Assembly (NCBI RefSeq): GCF_013128195.2
Contig: NZ_CP053452.2
Span: 5,270,001-5,334,000 of the forward strand
Length of the DNA: 64,000 bases
Direction of reading: 5' to 3'
From: Frigoriglobus tundricola
Lineage (GTDB): Bacteria > Planctomycetota > Planctomycetia > Gemmatales > Gemmataceae
The notes below the pieces were generated by a model. The model saw nothing but the letters and a program-made list of their open reading frames with translations. It was not told the DNA's origin and did not search any database. Each line of letters begins with the position of its first letter. Position 1 is the first letter of the stretch. A program made the position numbers and the translations under genes. Positions 15,665 through 25,377 of the stretch are shown here, one piece after another.

Positions 15665-16294
15665 ATGCTGACCTCGTTCGTTCTGACGATGGCGATTGCG
15701 GCTCCCGTCCCCCCCGCGGCGCCGCCGACTCCTTCCGGCCCGGTGCCCCGGATTCTGGAACTGAAGCCCGACGCCGACGGCAAGATCATGGTCACCGTCA
15801 CCCGCACCGAAATGGTGCAGGCCGCGGGCGCCGTGAACGCGGCCGCGCCCGGCGGCGCTGCGGCCGCCCCCGCCAATGTGGCCGTCAACCGGGTGCTGAC
15901 CGTTGAACTGGGCGACGTCAAGGAACTCAAGATCACCACCGCCGACGGCACGAAGGTCGATACGGCCGAAGCGCTCAAGAAGCTCTCGCGCGGTGCGGTC
16001 GTGGTCGTCTCCACCGACGGCAAGCCGGTCAGCCCGAACTTCCTGAAGGTGTTCAAGGACGACGTGCTGGTGCTGGCGTCCCCCGAACTGAGCGGGGGGG
16101 CGTTCGTCCGGCCCGGCGGTCCGGTCCGGCCCGGTGGCCCGATCCGGCCGCTGCCGGCCCCGATCGCGGTTCCGGCTCAACCGGGCGTCATCCAGATCCA
16201 GATCCAGCCCGCTGTTCAGGTGCAGCCCGCACAGCCGCCCGTCGTTCAGGTGGTGCCCGCGCTGCCCGCCCCGGCGCCCAAGCCGGAGAAGTAA
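15665..16294 (+). CDS. Secreted Ala/Pro-rich protein, function unknown
   Basis: The protein has 209 residues. ATG 15665 is chosen because GGAG lies 10 bases upstream and a signal-like hydrophobic start (MLTSFVLTMAIAAPVPP) follows. The middle contains KIMVTVTRTEMVQ and a predicted beta-rich region (VLTVELGDVKELKITTADG). The C-terminal 60 residues are a Pro/Val/Gln-rich tail (IQIQIQPAVQVQPAQPPVVQ). The low-complexity tail suggests a surface or periplasmic location. It is divergent from the HEAT-repeat gene. Confidence 0.65.
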   Translation: MLTSFVLTMAIAAPVPPAAPPTPSGPVPRILELKPDADGKIMVTVTRTEMVQAAGAVNAAAPGGAAAAPANVAVNRVLTVELGDVKELKITTADGTKVDTAEALKKLSRGAVVVVSTDGKPVSPNFLKVFKDDVLVLASPELSGGAFVRPGGPVRPGGPIRPLPAPIAVPAQPGVIQIQIQPAVQVQPAQPPVVQVVPALPAPAPKPEK

Positions 16295-16345
16295 ACCGCT
16301 CCGCCGGAGCGGGCCGAGCGGGCCGCCACTCTTGGTTCGAGCAAA

Positions 16346-16393
16346 AAGGCACGAGCCCGCCGGTGCTTCCAAGCACCGGCGGGCTCGTGCCTT
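16346..16393 (-). terminator. Intrinsic terminator between convergent genes
   Basis: A long stem (AAGGCACGAGCCCGCCGGTG and its complement) with a small loop lies between the plus-strand gene ending at 16294 and the minus-strand gene ending at 16407. On the minus strand it is followed by a run of T, so it should terminate the minus-strand gene; the stem can also serve the other direction. Confidence 0.8.
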
Positions 16394-16406
16394 CATCGCG
16401 TCCGAG

Positions 16407-16961
16407 TTACTTCACGATCTTCGACACGTCTTTCACGACAGCGTCGATGTCCTTGTCGGTGAGTGCACCCTTGGCGAAACTGTAGTTCGCCTTCACCACG
16501 CGATTGACGTAAAGAATGACGGTCACGTCGGCGTCCTTGTTGAGGTTGTACTTCGCGGGGATCGGGTCCGTCGCGTCCTCAATGGCGAGGACGATCTTCT
16601 TCAGGTCGGCCTTCTTGGCGGCCTCTTTGAGCTGCGGCTCCAGAAGGGCCTTGTTGCCGGTGAACACGGCGAAGCTGAACATGTCGGCCTTCGCGTGTTT
16701 CACCGTTTCGGCGTCGAGGGCCTTCAGGAGCTTGTGGGTCATCGGGTCGTCGCCGGTGCGGGCGAAGACGACCGCGACCGGATCGTCGCCGCCCTTGCAG
16801 TACAGGCACGCGGCCTTGCCCGCGTCCTCGCCGGTGACGTTGTACGGGTGGAACGCGCCGGGCACCTTGTCGCCGGGGGGCGGACCGGACTTCAGATCGG
16901 CGGCCACAAGGGCGCTACCGAGAACGGCCACCACGGCAGCGGCGAGGAGAGTACGGACCAT
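16407..16961 (-). CDS. Exported thioredoxin-fold-like protein with CxxC
   Basis: The protein has 184 residues with a clear signal peptide (MVRTLLAAAVVAVLGSALVA). The mature part has CLYCKG at about residues 50-55, followed by DDPVAVVFARTGDDPMTHKL and a C-terminal ADVTVILYVNRVVKANY that resembles a thioredoxin-fold core. I infer a periplasmic redox or thioredoxin-like role, without a specific family. ATG 16961 starts the signal peptide. A hairpin terminator lies just downstream. Confidence 0.7.
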   Translation of the reverse strand: MVRTLLAAAVVAVLGSALVAADLKSGPPPGDKVPGAFHPYNVTGEDAGKAACLYCKGGDDPVAVVFARTGDDPMTHKLLKALDAETVKHAKADMFSFAVFTGNKALLEPQLKEAAKKADLKKIVLAIEDATDPIPAKYNLNKDADVTVILYVNRVVKANYSFAKGALTDKDIDAVVKDVSKIVK

Positions 16962-17084
16962 CTGGCATCTCCGGGAAAGAGGGAACGCGCGGCACATTAC
17001 GGTGATACCGCACGCGGGGGACGATGTTACGGCGAATCGGGACCGGCGGCGGTGCGACACCCGGTGGGCCGCACCGCAACGCGC

Positions 17085-17972
17085 CTATTTCTTCTTTTCT
17101 TTTTCCTTCACGGTCCACAGGTGCAGGGTGTACTCGTCGCCGTCGGCCCCCGTCACCTTGATGGTCTTGTCCGGCGCCCAGTCGCCAATGACGAAGCGGT
17201 GGGAGACGATGCGGGTGCCGGGCTTGAGTTGCTTCTCCAGGATCGGGCGGAGCAGGTTGTTGAACTCGTTGCCCATGTACAGCAGCACCACGGTGGCCTC
17301 GCTGTAGTCCCGGTCCTTCAGGGCGTCGCCCTCGATGATGGTGATCTCTTTCTCGTACTTGGCCTTCTTGACGTTCTCCTTGGCCTCCTCGGCCTTCTTC
17401 GGGTCCAGTTCGATGCCCACGCCCTTGGCGGCGCCCTTCTTCACGGCGGCGATGAGCATCCGGCCGTCGCCCGGACCCGGCTCGTACACCACGTCGCCCT
17501 TCTTCACGCTGCCGAGCTTCAGCATCTCGTCCACGATGTCGTCCGGGGTCGGGACCCAGCGGATCACGGCCTTGTCCGCGGCCTTCGGGTCGGCCTTCGT
17601 CAGGTCCGCGACCACGTCCTCGCCGCCCTTGAACTCGACCGACTTGACGCGGGTCAGCACGGTGTAGTTGTTCGGCCGCCAGGTGGCGGAGAACGTGTAC
17701 TCGTACAGCTTGCCGACCACGAGTTCGGGCGTCTCGAACTCACGGGTCGGGCCGGTCGGCTTGGTCGCCTTGCCCTCGATCAGCAGTTCCGCGTCGTCCT
17801 GCGGGACCAGGATCTTGAGCTTCGATTTGGCCTTCTTGTCGTCTTTCTTTTCGTCCTTTTTCTCGTCCTTCTTCTCCGGCTGGGCCTTGACGGACAGCGC
17901 CGTCAGGCCGGAGGAGAGGAAGAACACGGTCAGGGCCAGCCCGAACGCGCGGGCGGTGTGGCGGGAAAACAT
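17085..17972 (-). CDS. Exported protein: TIGR03000-like domain plus SAM-dependent methyltransferase fold
   Basis: The protein has 295 residues. A signal peptide (to about residue 30) is followed by a Lys/Asp/Glu repeat (EKKDEKKDEKKDDKK) and a beta domain, KILVPQDDAELLIEGKAT with TGPTREFETPEL, like the planctomycete TIGR03000 domain. A class I methyltransferase core follows: VVYEPGPGDGRMLIAAVKKG (motif I), GVGIELDPKKAEEA, then ITIIEGDAL. The C-terminus is Lys-rich. SAM is cytoplasmic, so an apparent export signal on a methyltransferase is odd. The substrate is unknown. Confidence 0.75.
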   Translation of the reverse strand: MFSRHTARAFGLALTVFFLSSGLTALSVKAQPEKKDEKKDEKKDDKKAKSKLKILVPQDDAELLIEGKATKPTGPTREFETPELVVGKLYEYTFSATWRPNNYTVLTRVKSVEFKGGEDVVADLTKADPKAADKAVIRWVPTPDDIVDEMLKLGSVKKGDVVYEPGPGDGRMLIAAVKKGAAKGVGIELDPKKAEEAKENVKKAKYEKEITIIEGDALKDRDYSEATVVLLYMGNEFNNLLRPILEKQLKPGTRIVSHRFVIGDWAPDKTIKVTGADGDEYTLHLWTVKEKEKKK

Positions 17973-18532
17973 TGGCGCTCCTCGAGAAACGTCGGAAACC
18001 TGAGCGGGGCAACCCTAGCGGTGGGAGACAGTGTCACCGAAACCAAGTACGCACGCAAGCCCCAGCCGGCAATACCCCTGCGGCGGGCGGGCGGAACCGG
18101 CGGAGGAGCAACATAGTGCTCCAGCCTCAACAGGAGGCCGCAGTTTTTTGTTACAGATTGGGGGCCGGGCCGAGCGTTCGGTTCGGGAATCGGCCACTCG
18201 CTCCGCGCGTGGCGCCCGGCCATTGGGAGTCCGTGGTGGGTGTCACTCGCGGAGCGAGGGACCGACTTTCTGGGACTCCACACAAAATGTTACGCCCGAC
18301 TCTGGCTCGGTGCCGATGGGGCGGCCCACCACACCAGCGAAGACGGCCCCGCCGACCGCCATTCCCCACTTCCCCGAGCGGGTCAACGGCTCGCCAAGGC
18401 CCGCATATCTCGCCAGTTGTGTCGCTGATAGTGGCCGTGTCGGGTATTTCGGGTTTGTGCAAAGTTCGGACTGTGCCGGTGCCGAAACTTGTGCTGAAGC
18501 GACTGGATTCGCAGGCTACTCGGGGGGGAGAG
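17973..18532. other. Intergenic region between divergent genes, no gene seen
   Basis: Both strands have only short frames without recognisable motifs. The region includes GC-rich inverted segments near 18060-18120 and a moderately AT-rich part (18280-18300). It must contain promoters for the genes at 17972 (minus) and 18533 (plus), but no convincing hexamers stand out. Confidence 0.5.
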
Positions 18533-19795
18533 ATGAAGCGTACCGCGACCACATTGGTGCTACTTGCCGGGTTGGGCGGCAGCGGGTGCGTCAACCCCGC
18601 CACGCAAACCCAGAAACAGCAGAGCGGCGGGTTCGGCACCGTCAGCCGGAACAAGCAAGTTGACAGCGTCCAGGGGCCGATGGGCGAGCCGGTGATCGCC
18701 ACGCGGTCCGCGGGACCGCAGGGTGCCGTCCGGCAGACCGCAGGAAACGGCACGCTGCTCGGGGCGGGGACGTACATCCGGCCGGCCGGCGGCGTGACGC
18801 CCTCGACCGTCGTTACCGCCGACGGGAGCACCTCCGTAATGGTGCCGGGGGTCGGCGGGAACGTCATCCGCGCCTCGGGATCGAGCTACGAAGGCCCGCC
18901 GCCGGGGTACGCGGGCGCGTCCGGCCCGTACGGCCCGCAAGTGCCCAACATGCCGCGGTCCGGGATCGTCCCGGTGCCGACGATGGGACCGCCGGGTGCG
19001 GTCGCGGCCGTCGGCGCTCTGGGGGCGGGCGGCGGCATGATGGGCCGGCCGGGGATGGCGAACGGCCGGTCGTCGATCAACTTCACCGGCCCGGCCGGCA
19101 TGAAGGTGACGTGGCAACTGCCGGACGGCTCGTTCAACGACGAGGCCAACGCGCTGACCGCCCCGAAGGAGTACAACTTCCTCCAGGGCCAGGTGTACCG
19201 GCTGCGGCTGACGAGCATCCTCCCGGACTTCCCCGGCAAGTCGTTCTACCCGACGCTGGAAGTCGCCCCGGCCAACCCGAAGTCGCTGACGTTCCTGGCC
19301 CACTCGTCGGTGCCGATCACGTTCACGCCCGACGACTTCGCCCAGGCGAAGGCCGGCAACCTGGTGGTGAAGGTGGTGTACCTGCCGGACCCGGCGAACC
19401 AGGACTTTAGCACCGTCGTCGGGGCGGAAGAAGTGGTGTCCACGCGGCTCGAACCGGGCGCCGATCCGGTGGTGGAGGCCCAGCGCCGCGGGACCATCCT
19501 GGCCGTGATCCGCATGGGTAACATCGACCTGGAGAACCGCGTGTCGCCGGCGATGACGGCCCCGGCCCCGGGCGGCCCGGTGCCGCCGGGGGCCGGGCTC
19601 CCGGGCCCGCGGCCGACCCCGCCGGGCGGCCTGAACATGCAGCCGCTCACGCCGCCGAACCCGCCCGGCACCGCATCGGTCAGGGGCCCCGCGCCGCTGC
19701 CGCCGTCGGTCCCGACCGATCTGCCGCCCACCGCGGTCGCGCCGGTCAGCCCGCTGCTTCCGCTGGCCCCGGGCGCGAAGCCGCTGACGAAGTGA
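18533..19795 (+). CDS. Lipoprotein with planctomycete beta domain and Pro-rich tail
   Basis: The protein has 420 residues. The signal MKRTATTLVLLAGLGGSGC has a lipobox, so it should be lipid-anchored. A Gly/Pro-rich middle (residues 60-175) precedes a beta domain (FTGPAGMKVTWQLPDGSF, then QVYRLRLTSILPDFPGKSFY and VVKVVYLPDP). The C-terminal 90 residues are Pro/Gly-rich. The beta domain is alignable by eye with LRPGYVYRFELSNLPYHPGE in the next gene (20053), so the two are related. GGGGAG precedes ATG 18533. Function unknown, probably an envelope protein. Confidence 0.75.
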   Translation: MKRTATTLVLLAGLGGSGCVNPATQTQKQQSGGFGTVSRNKQVDSVQGPMGEPVIATRSAGPQGAVRQTAGNGTLLGAGTYIRPAGGVTPSTVVTADGSTSVMVPGVGGNVIRASGSSYEGPPPGYAGASGPYGPQVPNMPRSGIVPVPTMGPPGAVAAVGALGAGGGMMGRPGMANGRSSINFTGPAGMKVTWQLPDGSFNDEANALTAPKEYNFLQGQVYRLRLTSILPDFPGKSFYPTLEVAPANPKSLTFLAHSSVPITFTPDDFAQAKAGNLVVKVVYLPDPANQDFSTVVGAEEVVSTRLEPGADPVVEAQRRGTILAVIRMGNIDLENRVSPAMTAPAPGGPVPPGAGLPGPRPTPPGGLNMQPLTPPNPPGTASVRGPAPLPPSVPTDLPPTAVAPVSPLLPLAPGAKPLTK

Positions 19796-19877
19796 CCGTT
19801 CGATCTCGTGGCCCGCGTGTGGAACGAGCGGGCCACGCGGAAACGTCGCACGGGTACGGAATCGTGTTGATTGCGTT

Positions 19878-19948
19878 CTGTAGCCGGCCCCTGTGAGGCC
19901 GGGGCTCGGGGCCTCGTGCCGCCCCGGTCTCACGGGGACCGGCTACAG
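19878..19948. repeat. 71-bp palindromic repeat, copy 1
   Basis: The ends are inverted (CTGTAGCCGGCCCCTGTGAG and CTCACGGGGACCGGCTACAG) with a shared centre GCCTCGTG. A second copy of identical length is at 38907-38977. It lies between two genes on the same strand and could fold into a long hairpin in RNA. Confidence 0.8.
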
Positions 19949-20052
19949 AAGATCGCGGGCCCGACCGACCGGATTACGAATCCACGCGACTTGGTCTGAC
20001 CCACGGACGGCCTCCGTGGGCTTTTCGTTAGCCGGAACCGAAGAGGTTCGTC

Positions 20053-21610
20053 ATGAAGGTGAGAACGTTCACCCTGCTCGGTGCGCTGGCGGTCGGTCCG
20101 ACCGTCGCCCCGGCCCAACCGGGGTCGGGCGCCGGTCCCTTCGAGCGGCCCGCCCGGGGCCGTGGCCGGATACGGGGCGCGCCCGCTCGCCGCGCCCCGG
20201 CCCGCGGACCTCTACGCGGTCCAGCCGGGGGAGGGGCTCCCGGTCCCGGCCCCGCTCGTCGCCGCGAAGTTCCTCACCCCGAAGGACGTGCGCGTTACCG
20301 CGTACCCCGGCACGACGCTCAGTCGGGTGTACCCGGCGCCCGCGGCGATGGGGCTGCGGCCGGGCTACGTGTACCGGTTCGAGCTGAGCAACCTGCCCTA
20401 TCACCCCGGCGAAGCGCTCTACCCGGAGGTGGAGGTGCGCGGCACGCTCGTGCCGCGGCCGGGCATGAAGTACATGGACTACCCGATCCCGCTCGCCTTC
20501 CCGCAGGCGGACATCGAGAAGGCGCTCAAGGGCGTCCTCGTCACCAAGGTCATTTACCTCGAGGACCCCGAGAAGGCACTGCCCGCCGAGGTGGGCCGCG
20601 ACACGCCCGTCGAGCTGCCCGACGGCACCGACGCGGAGGCCGTGCGGGCCGCCCTCGCCAACGGCCGGCTCATGGCGATCGTCCGCCTCGGCAACCGCAA
20701 GCCGACCGCCGACCTGCTCCGGACCTACGTCACCGACGGCACCATCCTGCTGCCGGGCGAGAAGTACCTGAAGGCCCCCACGAAGGGGCCGGTGCTCCCG
20801 TTCGCCGCGCAACCGATGTACGACCCGCTCCTGGGGCCGAAGGGGCCGAAAGAGGAGTGCTTCGTGGACGGCGGGGACAAGGGGGACCCGCTCGGCATCG
20901 GGCCGAGCGGTCAGCTCGCCGGGCTGAACGCCACGGACGTGGGCGTCGAATACACGATCGGCGGCCGGCGCCGGGTGACGACGTCGAACGAGGTGTGCAT
21001 CTGCTCGCCGCGGTACATGATCCGCCGGGCCGAGGTGGTGCCGGGCGGGTACGACCACCACCAGGCGCTGGCCGGGAGCGTCGCCGCGACCGCGCCGGGG
21101 GTCGTCAAGGAGCGGCAGACGGCGATGGTGGGCATCGGCCTGGTCCGGCCCGGCGCGTTCGAGGGCCAGGTGAAGGCGTCGGCGTTCGTGGGCAAGGTGG
21201 GTGCGTCGTTCTTCATCGGCAGCGAGCGCCCGCTGGTGGTCGGGCAGGTCGAGGGCGTGAAGGTGACCGGCGCGCTGGTGGAGCCGGAACAACTGACCGC
21301 GTTCCCGACCCTGTGCCCGCTGACGGTGACCAAGAGCGTGGACCCGCCGGGGCCGAAGGAGCCGGGCGAGGTGGTGACGATCACCATCAAGTACCTGAAC
21401 TCGGGCGGCAAGGCGGTGAGCGACGTGGTCATCAGCGACAGCCTGAGCGGGCGCCTGGAGTACCTCACCGGCTCCGCGGCGAGCGACCGCCCGGCGAACT
21501 TCACCGCGGCCGAGAACGAGGTGGGCTCGGTCGTGGTGCGCTGGGAGCTGCCCGGCACGATCCTCCCCGGCCAGAGCGGTACGGTGAAGTTCAAGGCGAA
21601 GGTGCGGTAG
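20053..21610 (+). CDS. Secreted protein with DUF11-like C-terminal domain; frameshift near its N-terminus
   Basis: The signal peptide MKVRTFTLLGALAVGPTVAP is in the frame starting at 20053. From about 20150 the open frame is +1 and runs to 21610 (GAVAGYGARPLAAP to VKFKAKVR, about 515 residues in all). The shift lies within 20145-20165, in a GC-rich stretch. The central domain (GLRPGYVYRFELSNLPYH) resembles the lipoprotein upstream. The last 95 residues (LTVTKSVDPPGPKEPGEVVT, SDVVISDSLSG, PGQSGTVKFKAKV) are a DUF11/CARDB-like extracellular beta domain. Either a sequence error or a real mutation that removes export. Confidence 0.65.
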
Positions 21611-21931
21611 AACCGGTAGCCGCGGGGGCGAAACGAGCCGCAGATGACGCAGGACGCGCACATAAGAACAACATTACTTTCTTGTTTTAATCTGCGCGTT
21701 TCGCGGCACCTGTGACTCGATCTGCCCCCGCGGGGCCGCGTCCCTCGGGTCGGCCCCGGATTTCCTTTTCCCGGCCCCCCTGTTGCGAACCCCGAACACT
21801 CGCTACAATTCCGAAACTTCATACCCGACGCTGCGGACCGTGTCGGTCTGCCGGGGCCGAAGAGACCCTTAACCCGCTGAACCCGCCGTTCCGCTCACCG
21901 GACCGAACGGGCCGCCCGCCTCCCTCACACT
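21611..21931. other. Intergenic region upstream of rpsA
   Basis: It contains an imperfect inverted repeat (about 21620-21705, CCGCAGATGACGCAGGACGC against TTTAATCTGCGCG), then AT-poorer DNA up to the rpsA start. The inverted repeat may end the upstream gene's transcript; the rpsA promoter should be in the last 150 bases. No gene is seen. Confidence 0.45.
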
Positions 21932-23797
21932 ATGGTCAACCGCAACCTTCTCCGCCAGTTCGACGTCCCCGAAGAAGAACTTGAGCAGAACGACCTCGAC
22001 TTCAATCAGGAAATTCTCACCTGGATCCAGAGCGAGGACCAGGACTACGAAGCCAACAAGATCGTCACCGGTAAGGTGCTCGAGATCCGCGGCGACGACG
22101 TCGTCATCGACATCGGGTACAAGTCCGAAGGCGTCATCAAGATCGACGAGTGGAAGGAAGAGGGCAGCGACGCGCCCCCGCCCAAGCCCGGCGACACCGT
22201 CGAGGTGCTGCTGGAGACGGTCGAGAGCGAGGACGGCACCATCCAGCTCTCCTACCGCAAGGCGAAGCGGCAGAAGGAGTGGAACGCGATCCTCGCCAAG
22301 CACAAGGAAGGCGACGTGGTCGCCGGCAAGGTGCTCAAGAAGATCAAGGGCGGCCTGCTCGTCAACATCGGCGTGAACGTGTTCCTCCCGGCCTCGCAGG
22401 TGGACATCCGCCGGCCCCAGTCGATCGACGAGTACATCGACCGCACCATCGAGTGCGTCATCCTCAAGATCGACGAGCAGCGGCGCAACATCGTGGTGTC
22501 CCGCCGCAAGCTGATCGAGGACCGCCGCAAGATCCAGAAGGACAAGCTCCTCGGCGAACTCGAGGTCGGCCAGATCCGCACCGGCGTGGTCAAGAACATC
22601 GCCGAGTTCGGCGCGTTCGTGGACCTCGGCGGCATCGACGGCCTGCTCCACATCACGGACATGGGCTGGCACCGGGTCACCAACCCGCGCGACGTGGTGC
22701 AGATCGACCAGACGCTCGAAGTGTACATCCTGCACATCGACCGCGAGAAGGAGAAGATCGCCCTCTCGCTGAAGCACAAGACCCCGAGCCCGTGGCAGAA
22801 CATCGAGGCCAAGTACCCGATCGGCCAGCGGTTCCAGGGCGAAGTCGTCAACATCATGCCCTACGGCGCGTTCGTGAAGCTCGAGCCGGGCATCGAGGGG
22901 CTGGTCCACATCTCCGAGATGTCCTGGGTCAAGCGGATCGCCGACCCGAAGGAGCTGGTGCAGATCGGCGACAAGGTCGAGGTTCAGGTGCTGAACATCA
23001 ACCACGACAAGAAGGAGATCTCGCTCGGCATGAAGCAGTGCCAGAGCAACCCGTGGGGCGAGGTGGCGAAGAAGTACCCGCCGGGCACGGTCATCACCGG
23101 CGTGGTGCGGAACCTCACGAACTACGGCGCGTTCATCGAAATAGAGGAGGGAATCGACGGCCTGCTGCACGTGTCCGACATGAGCTACGTGCGGAAGGTG
23201 TCCAACCCCTCCGAGATGGTCCAGAAGGGCCAGAAGATCACCTGCCAGGTGCTCACCGTCGACCAGGAGCGCAAGCGGGTCGCGCTGGGCCTCAAGCAGA
23301 TGGGCAACGACCCGTGGGAGACCGACATCCCGGCCCGGTTCAAGCCCGGCCAGAAGGTGAAGGGCAAGGTCACCAAGCTCACCAACTTCGGCGTGTTCGT
23401 GGAGCTGGAGCAGGGGCTCGAGGGGCTGCTCCACATCTCCGAACTGTCCGACGACAAGATCGAGTCGCCGGAAGAGGTGGTGAAGGTCGGCGACGAGGTG
23501 GACGTGAAGGTCCTCCGCGTCGACGCCAAGGACCGCAAGATCGGCCTGTCCATGCGGAACGTGGACGACAACACCGTGCCGGACGACATCCCCGACATGC
23601 CGATCGAGGGGCCGGAGGCCGAGAAGGCGATGGAGGAGAAGCTCAAGGCCACCCGCGAGAAGGAAGCCGGCAAGGAGAAGAAGGAAAAGGAGCCCGGCAA
23701 GAAGGAGAAGGAGCCGGTCGCGGAGAAGGAAGGGCTGCGCGGCGGCACCGGCGCCGCCGGCCCGCTGTTCCAGCTCCCCGGCGACAAGAAGGAGTGA
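21932..23797 (+). CDS. rpsA: 30S ribosomal protein S1
   Basis: The 621 residues contain six consecutive S1 RNA-binding domains from about residue 40 to 555. Typical motifs are VLEIRGDDVVIDIGYKSEG (domain 1), VVKNIAEFGAFVDLGGIDGL (domain 3), then VNIMPYGAFVKLEPGIEGL, LTNYGAFIEIEEGIDGL and LTNFGVFVELEQGLEGL. S1 binds mRNA upstream of start codons and helps it load onto the 30S subunit. The C-terminal 60 residues are Lys/Glu-rich (KEAGKEKKEKEPGKKEKEP), longer than in proteobacterial S1. An intrinsic terminator follows at 23901. Confidence 0.96.
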   Translation: MVNRNLLRQFDVPEEELEQNDLDFNQEILTWIQSEDQDYEANKIVTGKVLEIRGDDVVIDIGYKSEGVIKIDEWKEEGSDAPPPKPGDTVEVLLETVESEDGTIQLSYRKAKRQKEWNAILAKHKEGDVVAGKVLKKIKGGLLVNIGVNVFLPASQVDIRRPQSIDEYIDRTIECVILKIDEQRRNIVVSRRKLIEDRRKIQKDKLLGELEVGQIRTGVVKNIAEFGAFVDLGGIDGLLHITDMGWHRVTNPRDVVQIDQTLEVYILHIDREKEKIALSLKHKTPSPWQNIEAKYPIGQRFQGEVVNIMPYGAFVKLEPGIEGLVHISEMSWVKRIADPKELVQIGDKVEVQVLNINHDKKEISLGMKQCQSNPWGEVAKKYPPGTVITGVVRNLTNYGAFIEIEEGIDGLLHVSDMSYVRKVSNPSEMVQKGQKITCQVLTVDQERKRVALGLKQMGNDPWETDIPARFKPGQKVKGKVTKLTNFGVFVELEQGLEGLLHISELSDDKIESPEEVVKVGDEVDVKVLRVDAKDRKIGLSMRNVDDNTVPDDIPDMPIEGPEAEKAMEEKLKATREKEAGKEKKEKEPGKKEKEPVAEKEGLRGGTGAAGPLFQLPGDKKE

Positions 23798-23900
23798 CGG
23801 CGGGACTGATGCCGTTTCAAGTCGTAAAGTCGAAAACCGGAGCGGACCCGGTCTACGCCTTTATGACTTGATCGCACACATCCGAAAGTGAATCCCTCAC

Positions 23901-23938
23901 GGCGGCCCCGGCGAACAGTCCGGGGCCGCCGTTTTTTT
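23901..23938 (+). terminator. Intrinsic terminator of rpsA
   Basis: The stem GGCGGCCCCGG with CCGGGGCCGCC is followed by seven T residues. It is 104 bases after the rpsA stop. Confidence 0.92.
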
Positions 23939-24540
23939 GCGTCGCAGGGGGTGTGCGGCGGGTTGCGCGCCGCTCCGCTTGCCCAGGTGACGAGAAACAC
24001 GACACCCATGTCAGGTTCCCCGGCAATAGCACAAATTGGCGGCAAAAGTTCGGTTGACTTCACGAAACTTATTGGCGCCCCGCGCGTCCAATCTGGCGAA
24101 GTGGTAACGGTCCTCGGAGGAAGCGAGGATCGCACTTTGCGGCCGGCGCGGAAAAAAAGATTGTCCTGCCATCGGCGCCGTAGTTATGTTTGATGAGGCC
24201 GCAAAACCTTCCCGTCCGGTTTTGTCGGCCGTCGCCCCGGTGGCGTTGTGCGGTCCCCCCGGGCTGCACCGACCGTAACGGTTCGTCGCGGTGACCGGGT
24301 TGTGCCCGTGGTTCCATAACGGCGCTCGCTTTCCCCCCTCGCGCGAGCGTTCCTGCGGTGCGTTCATCCAGGTTATCGTTTCAGCGGTCGATACGTCCTT
24401 GCGGGTTCGGCTGTCGGCGCCTTTGGGCCGCGGCCGGCGCCCCGCGACTCGCACGACCGCGACCCTTGTCCTGTCGAGCCTGCCCGCAGGCCGGCAGGAC
24501 TCGACGAATGTCGGTCCCTCAGTTGACAGGATGCCAGTTC
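23939..24540. other. Long 5' region upstream of the sigma-factor gene
   Basis: About 600 bases have no convincing coding sequence. Features are a TTGACTT at 24052, an A-run at 24151-24157, and GC-rich hairpin-prone DNA near 24220-24260. The length is unusual for this compact window and could carry regulation of the sigma factor, but I see no recognisable element. Confidence 0.4.
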
Positions 24541-25377
24541 ATGTCGCGACTCCGCCGTTACCGCCCGGACGTGGTCCAGTCGCCCCTGGAAACGTACCTG
24601 CGGGAGATCAACGAAACCGCCCTCTTGACCGCCGACCAGGAGAAGTCCCTGGCCCGGGCGATCGGCGCCGGCGACACCGAGGCCCGCGACCAGATGGTGC
24701 GGGCCAACCTGCGGCTGGTGGTGAACATCGCCCGCGGGTACACGGGCAAGGGGCTGGCCCTCCAGGACCTCATCGAGGAGGGGAACCTGGGCCTGTTGCG
24801 GGCCGTCGAGGGGTTCGACCCGACGATGAACACGCGGTTCAGCACCTACGCCAGCTACTGGATCAAGCAGAGCATCAAGCGGGCGCTGGTGAACACCGCC
24901 AAGACGATCCGCATCCCGGCGTACATGGTGGAGCTGCTGGCCAAGTGGCGCCGGGCCACCAACAAGCTGAGCGACGAGCTGGGACGCCCGCCCACGCACG
25001 AAGAGGTGGCGAAGCTGCTCGGGCTGCCCAAGAAGAAGCTGGCGATCATCAAGAAGGCGATCCGCGTGTACAACGCGGCCCCGCAGTCGGACCAGACCGA
25101 GGCCGGGTGGAGCATCGAGGAGATGCTCATGGACAGCCGGGCGAAGACGCCCGACACCGAGATGGTCGAGACCGACGACCTCAAGCACGTCCTCATCCTG
25201 CTGGAGAAGATGGACAAGCGCGAGGCGACGGTGCTGAAGATGCGGTTCGGGCTCAACGACGAGGAGCCGAAGACGCTCAAGGAGATCGGCGAGTGCCTCG
25301 GCCTGACCCGCGAGCGGGTCCGCCAGATCGAGAGCGAGGCCCTTGCCAAACTGGGCGAAGACCTGAACGGGGAGTGA
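24541..25377 (+). CDS. RNA polymerase sigma factor, sigma-70 family (RpoD/SigA-like)
   Basis: The protein has about 278 residues with regions 1.2 to 4.2 in order: PLETYLREINETALLT (1.2), NLRLVVNIARGYTGKGLALQ and DLIEEGNLGLLRAVEGFDP (2.1-2.2), FSTYASYWIKQSIKRAL (2.3-2.4), GRPPTHEEVAKLLG (region 3) and RFGLNDEEPKTLKEIGECLG with LTRERVRQIESEAL (4.2). It directs RNA polymerase to promoters. It lacks region 1.1, so it is a short primary-like or group 2 factor. ATG 24541 has AGGA upstream; ATG 24508, eleven codons earlier, is also possible. Confidence 0.93.
   Translation: MSRLRRYRPDVVQSPLETYLREINETALLTADQEKSLARAIGAGDTEARDQMVRANLRLVVNIARGYTGKGLALQDLIEEGNLGLLRAVEGFDPTMNTRFSTYASYWIKQSIKRALVNTAKTIRIPAYMVELLAKWRRATNKLSDELGRPPTHEEVAKLLGLPKKKLAIIKKAIRVYNAAPQSDQTEAGWSIEEMLMDSRAKTPDTEMVETDDLKHVLILLEKMDKREATVLKMRFGLNDEEPKTLKEIGECLGLTRERVRQIESEALAKLGEDLNGE

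Noticed and set aside
16134..18116. A 660-residue open frame on the plus strand
   Set aside because: It is the antisense of two well-supported minus-strand genes with signal peptides and known folds, and shows composition typical of a shadow frame.
22150..23871. Long open frame overlapping rpsA
   Set aside because: It is an Arg/Gly/Pro-rich shadow in another frame of the S1 gene.
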